Source of the DNA: Kalmanozyma brasiliensis GHG001
Lineage: Eukaryota; Basidiomycota; Ustilaginomycetes; Ustilaginales
Assembly (NCBI RefSeq): GCF_000497045.1
Contig: NW_015961991.1
Span: 372,812 to 436,811 of the forward strand
Reading direction: 5' to 3'
DNA length: 64,000 bases
Shown here piece after piece: positions 10,350-19,869 of the stretch. The position numbers were made by a program, and so were the translations under genes. The notes under the pieces were generated by a model. It searched no databases. It was not told the DNA's origin and worked only from the letters and a program-made list of their open reading frames with translations. The first letter of the stretch is position 1. Every line of letters starts with the position of its first letter.

Positions 10350-11408
10350 CGTGGGATCGGAAGGTGCGGAATTGGATTTGAGTTTACGGTATTAAGGTTT
10401 TGCGATGAGATAGTGAGTGGCTTGTGACGATGAAGGATGAAGCTGATTCCAGGCGGAAGGATGAAGCGATCGAATGAGCTGCGACGACGGATGAAGCCGA
10501 AGGAGATGGTGGGGAAGGTGGTGTTGTCAGACGACTCGTTCGTCGGGAAGATTCCAAGGTGATGATGGCCGTGCGCTCGCCTCTGCAGGCCAGAGGAGCA
10601 TCGAAGTCGAGCCGAGGTCACGCTCACCTGGCCCAAATCAGAGAATCCCCAAGCTTGGCAAAATCGACAACGGCGCAGCCAGTCACGCCCTTGCATCAAA
10701 GAACAAAAAAGCAAGCCAGCATGGGCCGAGCGTCGTTGACCAAAAGAAGGGTCGAAATTGCAATTTGAGACGGAAGAACTCTCCGCGCAAGCAGGCAACG
10801 ACATCGAGCAGCGCAGTGAGCGCAGCGACCAGCAGCACAAGGTACGTCAAGGTGGTTGGCTGCTGCGCTTCCAACAAGGAGATTTTTCGGTTTCTCTCTC
10901 TCTCTCCGCTCTGCCATCAGCGCATGGCTCCGAGCGGGGGCCGAGCGAGATCTGCCTTGATCTTGTTCTCCACAATCGGGCGATTCGCTTTCTTCCCTTC
11001 CCTCCGAAGAGCATGACCGAAAGGGTCCTCTCTGATGATGCACTTTTTCCATTATCATCTGCCGCTGAGCCTCGAGGAAGAGCTTTGTTTCGCATTGTCG
11101 GACACGTTCGCAACGCGGAGAAGCTCTTGCTTCTGGACACGTTCCTTCCAGCTGTTCTTCTCGTTGGATCGTCAACCTTGTCGCTCTGGCTCGGCTGTGC
11201 CGTTGCCTTGGCACGAAGCTGACTGAGTCTGCAACCGAGACTGTCTTCGGCATGTCAAATCGACCTTGCTCCGTGGCTGGCTGGGCCGTTCGTGATCCTA
11301 TATAACACCGCATGGGTGGTCTGTGTCACGACTTGCGCCTCTTCCTCATCACCTCATCACAGACTTCCGCTAGTGAAAAGACGTCTCTCCGCAAGTCAGT
11401 GGGGAGCG
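10350..11408. other. Shared upstream region of hexokinase and histidine acid phosphatase
   Basis: This about 1.06 kb divergent promoter region contains a (TC)n tract near 10893-10908 and a TATA-like box at 11299-11306. No gene is supported. Confidence 0.55.
11299..11306 (+). promoter_or_regulatory. TATA box of the histidine acid phosphatase gene
   Basis: TATATAAC lies 110 bases before the ATG at 11409. A start of transcription about 30 bases downstream would place the in-frame ATG at 11292 outside the mRNA, which supports the shorter protein. Confidence 0.5.
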
Positions 11409-13295
11409 ATGCCCGCCATCACACACGGCCTTGCCTCCGTCGGCGCATCCGTTGTGCCGACACCGCATCTTCCCAGCCCGCACCTCTTACCATCGGACAT
11501 CTTCCATCATCTCGGCCAGTATTCTCCTTGGTTCCCCGCGGATACATCGTCGGACTACGCCGATCCCCCTGATCAATGCGCGGTCACGTTTGTCAGCCAG
11601 CTCGAACGACACGGCTCTCGATATCCCACCGCTGGTGCTTATAGAGAGCTGCGCAAGACGCTTCGTCAGATTGCCAAGCACCTAGAGCGAGTGCCGGACA
11701 CGGGCAAAGGCGTCAAGGCTACTGAAGGACTCGATCCACACCTCAAGTGGCTACGTCGCTGGGTGCAGTCCAAGAAGAGCGAGGATGGAGGCATGCGCAA
11801 CCGTCTCGGCAATTCCGAGCTGACACCGTACGGCCAATATGAAGCCTACTCGTCAGGGTGGCGCTTCTATGAGCAGTACGCACACCTGTTCGAAGCGCAG
11901 CAGGTCGACGTCAACGTGGACTACGATGTTGAATCGGATCGCAGCGGCGCTCACTCGAATCCATGGCTTGATTCGATCTGCGCCGCGCCCCAGACACCCG
12001 CTGAATCCAGCGCGTGGTCGACACTGCAAGTGCTTTCTGGCATCAGACATGGAGTCTGTCAGGCATTGCGCTTCATAACGAGGTCAGATCCGTCTGATCT
12101 TCATCACGAGCATCGAGAGAGACCCTTCGTTCGAGCTTCGGGAGCAGATCGTGTAATCACCACCTCCCGCTTCTGGCTCCAAGGCTTTGCTCATTCCCCA
12201 CACAAACCCTTTCGTCATGCCTCGCCCGAGTCCGCGCCGTGGCCGCAGAAGGGACGTCCAGCCGTACTCGACGACCTCAAAGGGGGCAAGCCGCATCGAC
12301 GCATCGATCACCTCCCCAAACCCGATGTCATCATCCCAGAAGCACGCAAATCGGACAAGCTCGGCCAGGTCGCCAGCAACAACACGCTTGACGTCTACAC
12401 CTGCTCCGCATTTGAGCGAGACTATCGCGACAACGCTCGCAGCCCTGCCTCTATCAAGACGGCTGCATTCGCCGCCAACGCCACGACAGCCATTCGCGAT
12501 CGACTGGCGAGCCAACTCGGCGTTCGCAAGGGTGGAAGCAAAGACCGACGTGGAGAGAGGATTCACCTGGAACCGCGCCAGGTGCTGCAGCTTTTCAGCC
12601 TCTGTGCCTTTGACACGGTGGCAAGGCTCGATCCGTACGGCCTTCTGTATGGAGATTCGAAGCGGAACGAAGACGCTGTGAGCCCCTTCTGCAGTCTCTT
12701 CAAGCCGGAGGAATACGCCAGCATCTACGAGATCACCACGGACATGGAGAAGGACTACGGATTTGCAGCACATAATCCGTTGCACAGGGCGCTGGCGACG
12801 CCTTGGCTACGAGAGCTGCTCGCTCGGATGGAGGATCGCTCGCCTGTCATGATCCCGCCCACTTCCATCAACACCACCCTTGATGGGGATCAGCGGACTT
12901 TCCCGGTGCCCTCGGCGAAGGGACCACGAGCTTTTGCGGACTTTACACACGACAATCAGCTCGCACCTATCATCTCCGCGCTGAACTTGTGGGATGAAAA
13001 GCACACTTGGGTCACCTCCACGACGACGCCCTTCTCGGGCAGATTGACGGTAGAGAAGCTCGAGTGTGGCAAGGATGAGTACGTTCGCATCTTGGTCAAC
13101 GGCCAGCCGGCAAGCACATCGGAGGGCAGCTGGTGTCCGAGTTCAGATGATGGCTTCGTGCTGAAAGGGGATCAGCTTTGCCCGCTTTCCACATTCCTCC
13201 AACCACTCAAGTGGGTGGACCACGCCGACGAGTGGGACAAGTGCTACTCCAAGAAGGGCAAGAAGGTGGAATCGAGCGATGCATCTTTCCCCTAG
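11409..13295 (+). CDS. Histidine acid phosphatase family protein
   Basis: The 628-residue protein has the branch-2 histidine phosphatase signature ERHGSRYPT (Arg67-His68) and the distal proton-donor pair His514-Asp515 in FTHDNQLAPI. The family includes fungal phytases and Pho5-type acid phosphatases, which hydrolyse phosphomonoesters through a phosphohistidine. It is longer than most (about 460-500 residues); an insert between roughly residues 200 and 380 is rich in basic and polar residues. I chose the ATG at 11409 over the in-frame ATG at 11292 because of the TATA box at 11299. From that start no clear signal peptide is present, so extracellular location is unproven; the longer start adds a weakly hydrophobic segment. 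Confidence 0.82.
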   Translation: MPAITHGLASVGASVVPTPHLPSPHLLPSDIFHHLGQYSPWFPADTSSDYADPPDQCAVTFVSQLERHGSRYPTAGAYRELRKTLRQIAKHLERVPDTGKGVKATEGLDPHLKWLRRWVQSKKSEDGGMRNRLGNSELTPYGQYEAYSSGWRFYEQYAHLFEAQQVDVNVDYDVESDRSGAHSNPWLDSICAAPQTPAESSAWSTLQVLSGIRHGVCQALRFITRSDPSDLHHEHRERPFVRASGADRVITTSRFWLQGFAHSPHKPFRHASPESAPWPQKGRPAVLDDLKGGKPHRRIDHLPKPDVIIPEARKSDKLGQVASNNTLDVYTCSAFERDYRDNARSPASIKTAAFAANATTAIRDRLASQLGVRKGGSKDRRGERIHLEPRQVLQLFSLCAFDTVARLDPYGLLYGDSKRNEDAVSPFCSLFKPEEYASIYEITTDMEKDYGFAAHNPLHRALATPWLRELLARMEDRSPVMIPPTSINTTLDGDQRTFPVPSAKGPRAFADFTHDNQLAPIISALNLWDEKHTWVTSTTTPFSGRLTVEKLECGKDEYVRILVNGQPASTSEGSWCPSSDDGFVLKGDQLCPLSTFLQPLKWVDHADEWDKCYSKKGKKVESSDASFP

Positions 13296-13997
13296 AGCAT
13301 AGCAATGCATTTTTCACCGACGGTCGCAAGCGCAAATATCTTGGTCTTTGCCGTCAGCCACTCAATGCGTGCAGTGTTGCAAGGACGTGAGGTTCCTCAA
13401 CATGGAGATTACGATGAGAATGAGGACAATGTGGCGACAGCTACTGGATGATGAGATCGGGCAGATCTTACGAATCGGGTGATTAGGAAGAAAGCGGACA
13501 GCAGCGAAAATGGAGAAAAAAGTCGTCTGCCGCAGAAGATCTCGTAAGCTTGAGTCTGCTTTCATCTGCTTGTCCTTCCTCTCTTTACTCCACCACCACC
13601 ATGTGAATACCCACCTGCACGTCTCAGACAGTACGTATACGCCGCCTTCTTTCGACCAGGCTCACCTCTGTCCTCCTGTTGCCGCCGCCGCTGCTCCTTC
13701 ATACATCCGGCAATGAGCGATCGCGCTAGGTTTTAAAAAGCGCTCAACATATCTGGCACCTCTTCGCCGAGCCCTTGGCTCCGATGGCAGGCCTCGTGCT
13801 TGTCGTCCGCTTTGGTCGATGCCGCAACTCTTCAATCTGAGCCGTCTCCCTCCTTTGAGGGATCTCCCATGGCAGCAGTGGCAGCAAAGCGAGGACGCAG
13901 AGGGAGCCGTCTGTTCTTGCCTCAGTCGCTGACTATTCTATGCTCGTTCGCACCCTGTCGATGCTTGCAGAGTCATACACCCTTTTGCACATTCACA
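13296..13997. other. Intergenic region upstream of the SDHAF3-like gene
   Basis: It holds the 3' flank of the phosphatase gene and the leader of the LYR-protein gene. An A/T-rich TTTTAAAAA lies near 13731-13739 and could serve as a TATA-like element. No gene is seen. Confidence 0.5.
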
Positions 13998-14519
13998 ATG
14001 TTCCGACCTACGCAGAGCACACTCTTCCGTGCATCGCTGCGTCAGCTGGCGTCAGCGTCCAATCAGCCCATCCCACCTGGATCCGAGATCAACGCCGTAA
14101 AACGCACCGCCGCGACCATTCTCCCGCCTGTCAAGCTGTACAGGCGCATCATCCGTGCCCACAGGAAGCTTGATGCAGACATGCGCGCAGTCGGCGACAA
14201 CTACGTCAAGGACGAGTTTCGCAGACACAAGGGCATTGACAACCCGCTTCAGATCATCGGCTTCCTCAGTTCGTGGAAGATGTATCTCGATCAGCTCGAG
14301 GTGCAGCAGGGCCAACCTGGCGGATTCAGAGGCGAACGTCTAGATGCACAGCTGCTGGAAAAGATGTCGGACGAGCAGATTTACCAGATTCACGAGCTCA
14401 TGACGGCCACCCAGGAGGCGTACTCGGATAAGGCCCAGTCTCACCCTCCAAATCAGCAGAGGGAGATGGCCGAGAAAGCCGCTGCCGAAGCTGGCATGTC
14501 GGTCAAGAAGAACGACTGA
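13998..14519 (+). CDS. Succinate dehydrogenase assembly factor 3 (Sdh7/ACN9-like, LYR family)
   Basis: The 173-residue protein has a basic, hydroxylated N-terminus typical of a mitochondrial presequence (residues 1-30). The LYR motif follows in LPPVKLYRRIIRAHR near 43-57, then GDNYVKDEFRRHK and the NPLQIIGFLSSWKMYL segment that marks the ACN9/SDHAF3 family. These proteins protect and deliver the iron-sulfur subunit during complex II assembly in the matrix. The ATG at 13998 is preferred over upstream in-frame ATGs because it begins the presequence and matches family length. The C-terminus is an Ala/Glu-rich tail. Confidence 0.88.
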   Translation: MFRPTQSTLFRASLRQLASASNQPIPPGSEINAVKRTAATILPPVKLYRRIIRAHRKLDADMRAVGDNYVKDEFRRHKGIDNPLQIIGFLSSWKMYLDQLEVQQGQPGGFRGERLDAQLLEKMSDEQIYQIHELMTATQEAYSDKAQSHPPNQQREMAEKAAAEAGMSVKKND

Positions 14520-14893
14520 GCCTAGCACTTTCTGTACGCTACCGTCCTTGTGACCGCTCAACGCGCTCGCTGCATCTATACCTCTTCCTTCCGCTTCCCT
14601 TGCATCTCACGCTGTCCCCTCTTTAGCATTGCATCTTTCGTTCGTCTATCTGCTGTATTTCTAGTCTCAACCTGTTCCCTGCATCTCTGTTCGAAACACA
14701 ATGACTGTGCTGACGCTTGGTACAGCTGCTCGCCGATGAGGTCAAGTCAACGAGGTCGAGTCGACTCGAAGAATCACTGTCGGAAGTCGGAGGCAAGCTG
14801 TCGAGCTCGAGCCAGAAATTTTTGAGAATCTGAGAAGAAACTCATGAAGACTCTGGACCAACACCTTCCACCCTCACACGACTCAGCAACAGC
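14520..14893. other. Intergenic spacer before the fusion gene
   Basis: The first part is strongly pyrimidine-rich. No gene or clear core promoter motif is seen. Confidence 0.5.
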
Positions 14894-17800
14894 ATGGGTG
14901 GGCATCAGGGCAACGCGGAGGCCTCCTCCAGCGTCACCACCCTTCAAGATGGACTTCGCAAAACTAAGCCGTACTGGTACGAGTTCCAGACGTATGCCAA
15001 GCTGCGCTGGTTCGGGCGCGAGCTCATCGAGATCATGACCACCGAGTTTCGCGATCGCACCAAGGAGTACTACGTCTGGGCGATCCACAAGGGCATCTGC
15101 ACCATTAACGGTCAGAAAGCCGACATTCAGCAAATCGTTGGCGATGGCGACAAGATCTGCAACAGCGTCCACCGCCACGAGCCGCCGGTGACCGACGAGC
15201 CCATCAAGATCATCCACAGGGACGACGACGAGGGCATCCTGGTCATTGTCAAGCCCGGCTCGATACCTGTCCATGCTGCGGGGCGGTATCTGCGGCATAC
15301 GCTGACGGGCCTGCTCAACACCGAGCACGGCATCGAGATGGTCTACACCACCAACAGGCTCGATCGGCTTACGAGTGGCATCATGGTTTGCTCGACAAAG
15401 AAGGAGACTGCGTCGCGACTCGGTGCTCAGTTCGCTGCTGGCCAGGTCAGTAAGGCCTATGTTTGTCGTGTACGGGGCCAGTTTCCGGAGGGCGAAATCG
15501 TCTGCAAAGAGCCTATCCTCACTATCGACCGTCAGAGCGGCGTCAACATCGTCCATCCCAAAGGCAAGTACTGCGAGACCATCTTCGTCCGCCTCTCGTA
15601 CGACGCCGACACGGACTCATCCGTCGTCTTTTGCCGGCCCATTACCGGTCGCACACATCAGATCCGAGTTCACGTTCAGTATCTTGGCCATCCCATCTGC
15701 AACGATCCCATCTACGGTCATGACGTGTGGAGCAAGGTCGATCAGTCCTCTTTTGCCGAGGTGATACCCGACCAATGGAAGAAGGTGGGCGGCGAGATTG
15801 GGCAGAAGGAGGTTGAAATGATTGTGAATGCGATCAAGGGTGACCAGGATGGACAAGAAGACTGGGCGCGGTGGAAGGACGAGGTGCTGTTCAAAGACAT
15901 GATCGCCCAAGAGGGGCTAGAGAACGTACACGTGCCCGGTCCCAATGGTCGATCCAGTCGACCTTCAGACGAGCTGCTGAAGCGTGCGCTACAAAAGCTG
16001 GAGGACGACAAAGGCGAGGTTCCGGCAAAAGGTCTCAATCGACCCGCCGACATTGAGACAGCGTGGCAGAAGCGGGTCAGGGAGCAATCGTCCGACTTCT
16101 GCCCCGAGTGCAAGATCCCGTTGCTGCCAGATCCTAGGCCGGAGGAGCTCTACATCTACCTGCATGCGATCAAATACTGGACGGACGAGTGGTCTTTCGA
16201 AGATGCCCTGCCCTGGTGGGCGCGGGAGGACTGGAAGTCCATCTCACCTCACGGCTCGGGCACTCGCGAAGGTGCAGCAGAAGCAACCTTGCCGCAAGGT
16301 CTGGCTGTCGCACACACAACCGGAGCTGAGCTGAGCGGCGGTGCAATCTCGACATTGATCACGAGCGAGATCGAGGAGAAGGCGTCGAGGTTGGCGGATC
16401 CGCAGAAGTACGCAAAGCAGGACCAAGGCGTCGAGCTCACCCAACTGCGGCAGTTGGTAGACTTTCCGCCGAACGACATCGTATCGACTTCAAGGACGAG
16501 CTCGACTTCAGCTGCGACAGCGAGCATCAACGTGCCAGTCGTCTTCCAGGTGTTTGGCGGATTCGAAGACTTTGCACAACGCGAGATCCTTCAGCAGACG
16601 CTCGCGCGTGCCTCTCAGACAGACGCTGCGCTCACCCCTCGCCAAGCTACGTCTTCGAGCATCCACTCCGGCCATGTCCGCGTACTCGACGACCAGCTCG
16701 CAAGACACGGCCTGGAAGCGTACTTTGACGCCAAGCTCGGCATCGCCAAGACCGCCTACCTGCTGACAGCGATACACGAGTTTCCGCGCGATCTAGCTAA
16801 GGAGCTCAAGCACGAAAAGTTCATCGGCGGCGCGAGTAAGCGAGCCAGATGGAAGGCGAAGGAGCTGCGAAAAGTATTGGCAAAGAAGGAGGGCAAGAAG
16901 CTCGGGACACAGCCGACGACGCCGGGGCTGATCGAGAAGCCATCGATCCTGCGTCAAGATGGCGACGCCACCGACGTGCTGTCCACCACGGTCCCTGATA
17001 CATTGTCTCTGACAGAACAACAGGGTGCTGATTCACAAGCAATTAGTGTCACTGCAGCGGTCAACGAGATGGGCATTAGCTCACCAGCCAGCGAAGCCGA
17101 AATGGACGAAGGCGCACCTTTCCCTTCGGAAGTGAAGCTCCTCAAGCTCATTGATACGGTTTGGGAGTCGTCCCTTCCGCAGCTCGACGCCGCGCTCGCG
17201 AGCTGGACGCGCATCACCGAAGCCACAACCTCCCGACCCCTTATCGCCGCCTCACGCACCTACCGCGCAACCGTTGATCGAGCAACATACAATCTGCCGA
17301 GCCTCAATTCGCAGACAATGGAGCGCTACGTCGGCGAGCTGGCGTGGGATTGGCTCAACGGCCTCAACACCCCACCTTCCGACACCACCAACTGGAAAGT
17401 CGACCTGGAGCAGCCCATGCTGGATATCACACTGAAGTTCTTCCCTGGCTTCGGGATCGGAGATGAGTTCGAGAAGGAACTCGCCGAGGACGACGACCCA
17501 GCACTTAAAAGCGAAGGTCAGATCGCATTCATGGTCAAACTGCCTTCGCCTGTGGGACCGAACCCTCGGCGACCAGCTGGTAGGAACGCGTTGCTGGTCG
17601 GAGGCACCACAATGGCCGAGTATCGTGCTGCCTCTCTTGCTCTAGCTCTTCCGCTTCCTACCAAGCGAAAGACCAGCACCGACGTCCAAGAGGGCGAGAC
17701 GCTGGGGCCGCTGCGCATCCTCGAACCGTGCTGTGGGCACGGCTCGCTAGTCTTCGAGACGGCGGCGATGCTCGAAGCGCGTGGTCTGACCGGCGAGGTA

Positions 17801-18340
17801 CTCGGCGGCGACATCGACGAAGAGACTGTGGCCCGCGCACAGCAGATCTCGGATCTCGCTGGTTTCTCTCCCTGCACCGGACCCGTCAAAGTCACCCTTC
17901 GCGGGGTCGACGGCACAGACAAAGCTTCGCTTTCGCACTTTGTCGGCGGTACCAGCTCCATCGACGCCATCTTGACCGATCTGCCCTGGGGCAAGCGCGA
18001 GAAGTCCGCACAGTCCCTCTCGAAGCTCTACCACCTGTTTATCGAGTCGTGGTTCCCCGTCCTGCGAACTGGCGGATACATCGTTGCGGTCACCGCGGAA
18101 CACAAAACGCTGTCGAGGGCGCTGGGCGTGTTCGAGACGACATGCAGAAAGAAGCGTGTAGGGAGCTGTCTCGTCATGGAAGATGTCAGGATGCTAGATG
18201 CGGACGCAAAGGTGGGAGAGTGGGAGGAGGACAAGGTCAAGAGGCAAGGTGTGTTGGAGGCCAAGCGCAACGCCGGGATGAGGAAGATCGAGATCGGCTA
18301 CCACGTGTACGTGTTCCTCATCCGGAAGATCGCCATCTAG
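14894..18340 (+). CDS. Pseudouridine synthase (RluA/Rib2-Pus9 type) fused to THUMP-type RNA methyltransferase
   Basis: One uninterrupted 1148-codon frame joins two RNA-modifying enzymes. Residues about 1-460 form an RluA-class pseudouridine synthase: an S4-like region at about 55-110, NRLDRLTSG with the catalytic Asp157, the GRTHQIRVHVQYLGHPI motif near 252, and the Rib2/Pus9-type C-terminal region FCPECKIPLLPDPRPEEL near 402. A low-complexity linker follows. Residues about 540-720 look like a divergent THUMP region, and about 880-1148 a class I methyltransferase with SAM loop ILEPCCGHGSLVFETAAML near 940 and catalytic TDLPWGKR near 1027, as in THUMPD3/Trm14. By family knowledge, the first half would make pseudouridine (position 32) and the second m2G in tRNA. 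No Met codon lies between residues 336 and 726, so the second domain cannot easily start independently. Confidence 0.88.
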   Translation: MGGHQGNAEASSSVTTLQDGLRKTKPYWYEFQTYAKLRWFGRELIEIMTTEFRDRTKEYYVWAIHKGICTINGQKADIQQIVGDGDKICNSVHRHEPPVTDEPIKIIHRDDDEGILVIVKPGSIPVHAAGRYLRHTLTGLLNTEHGIEMVYTTNRLDRLTSGIMVCSTKKETASRLGAQFAAGQVSKAYVCRVRGQFPEGEIVCKEPILTIDRQSGVNIVHPKGKYCETIFVRLSYDADTDSSVVFCRPITGRTHQIRVHVQYLGHPICNDPIYGHDVWSKVDQSSFAEVIPDQWKKVGGEIGQKEVEMIVNAIKGDQDGQEDWARWKDEVLFKDMIAQEGLENVHVPGPNGRSSRPSDELLKRALQKLEDDKGEVPAKGLNRPADIETAWQKRVREQSSDFCPECKIPLLPDPRPEELYIYLHAIKYWTDEWSFEDALPWWAREDWKSISPHGSGTREGAAEATLPQGLAVAHTTGAELSGGAISTLITSEIEEKASRLADPQKYAKQDQGVELTQLRQLVDFPPNDIVSTSRTSSTSAATASINVPVVFQVFGGFEDFAQREILQQTLARASQTDAALTPRQATSSSIHSGHVRVLDDQLARHGLEAYFDAKLGIAKTAYLLTAIHEFPRDLAKELKHEKFIGGASKRARWKAKELRKVLAKKEGKKLGTQPTTPGLIEKPSILRQDGDATDVLSTTVPDTLSLTEQQGADSQAISVTAAVNEMGISSPASEAEMDEGAPFPSEVKLLKLIDTVWESSLPQLDAALASWTRITEATTSRPLIAASRTYRATVDRATYNLPSLNSQTMERYVGELAWDWLNGLNTPPSDTTNWKVDLEQPMLDITLKFFPGFGIGDEFEKELAEDDDPALKSEGQIAFMVKLPSPVGPNPRRPAGRNALLVGGTTMAEYRAASLALALPLPTKRKTSTDVQEGETLGPLRILEPCCGHGSLVFETAAMLEARGLTGEVLGGDIDEETVARAQQISDLAGFSPCTGPVKVTLRGVDGTDKASLSHFVGGTSSIDAILTDLPWGKREKSAQSLSKLYHLFIESWFPVLRTGGYIVAVTAEHKTLSRALGVFETTCRKKRVGSCLVMEDVRMLDADAKVGEWEEDKVKRQGVLEAKRNAGMRKIEIGYHVYVFLIRKIAI

Positions 18341-19869
18341 AGCGGGTGATGGGGTGTCACTCGGCCAGTTGATGAGGAGCAATATAGAACACGATAATAG
18401 TTACAGGAACAATTTGTCGACACTTGTCGCCCTTCATCGAACCCTTCGCCCATTTGTGGTCAGTACCAGTGCAAACGGCGTGATGCAATTGCGAGGTGCA
18501 GTCCAGAACGCTCGCATGCGTGACACTCGCATGGCTAGACCTTGCTGACCTTGCGGTCCGAAAGCGTGGTTCACCATGTGCCTGTTGACGATGCTGCATG
18601 TAAGGGCGGAAAGGAGGCTCACGCAGCATGACCCGATCTGGTAACCCGATCGAGCTCTAAGCCTTGCCAGCCGGATGGATTTCATCGAAGGCTGTGCTGC
18701 GCGACATCGTCACACGAAATCGCCACATGGTCTGGCTCTTCTCACAGCCTCGTGGAATGAATTGCCGGGTGGAAGGGCGGTAAGGTTACAGACTTTCATT
18801 TAGGACTGCATGACCACTCTTTTGTTCAGCTCTGGTCAGCAATCAGTTTCAGAGTCGAGAAGGTCAATTGACCGACCGGCCGGCAGGCAGGCTCGAGCGC
18901 TGACAGGACAGCCGTGAAGCGACACAATGCGGCCCGCAGGTTGGGTTACACGGCTCCGCTAAAACTTGCATGACTAGTTCGTCATCTGGCTTGCTGGACC
19001 GTGTCAAAAGGCATTGTCTCGCCCAAGCTTGATGCCGACAGCGTACAAGTCGAGCAACGCTACGTCGCTGCTTGCCGCTATGACGAGGAGTCACCCTGCT
19101 GACTGGGTCGAAGGGGGTGTCGATGGAAGCGTGGGTCGAACGAACCCGTCCTGACCGCCATTTGGCCGTCCGACCGGTCATCAAGAATCCCAATTTGCAA
19201 TGAGAATTTTCCCACTTCTTTTTCCAACTCCTATCCCTCTTCTTGTCGCCGCCTACGACCATGCGGTTGTGCCAATTTCACACTGGGGATCGGCCGCGTA
19301 CGTCATTTATTTTTGGCGTGAATTCCGGAAGAGCACTGCCCTGTTACACAAACTTGTCTCAGCACAGCGCTGCTCAGCGCAGTAAGAAATGTGCCGGCCA
19401 TTGGATCGAGGATTGTGCTGTGTGCCTTGCAGATGCCGTTTGCGGTCCTTCGACTTTGTACCGCCCTGGAGCGGAGCTTGCCTTTCGCATCGCCCACTCG
19501 CCCTAGGCGAAACAATGGATGTCAGGGTCCCTGTCAGACGCCCTGAGCGCTGACGCCGCGGTTGGACCCCTCCGCTCCGAGATGCTACGCAGTACAGGTA
19601 CAACAAGCACTTGCACCGCTCATGCCGCTTAGCTGACCTCAGAGTCCGGAGCGTCCAACCGATGGGCGGACTCTCGTTTCTTCGTTTCACCGTCTCGACG
19701 AGACTGTCCATCGGGTTTCCATAAGTAGGCGACGCTCTTCCTTGGCAAACGTCCACCATCGCACCCACATCCAACAACCTAGCAACGAAAGCAAGCCCAC
19801 GGCCGAGCTGCTCGAGACGCTCCATCCATCGTACCTACGTCCAGCCCACTCCACTTCTGGCCGCCCAAG
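18341..19869. other. 1.5 kb intergenic region upstream of the aspartic protease
   Basis: Only short frames without domains are present. A weak CCATAAG lies near 19719, about 150 bp before the protease ATG. No RNA gene was recognised. Confidence 0.5.

Noticed and set aside
14894..18340. Two separate neighbouring genes instead of a fusion
   Set aside because: The frame is continuous and no Met codon exists between residues 336 and 726, so a separate second gene would need an unseen spliced start.
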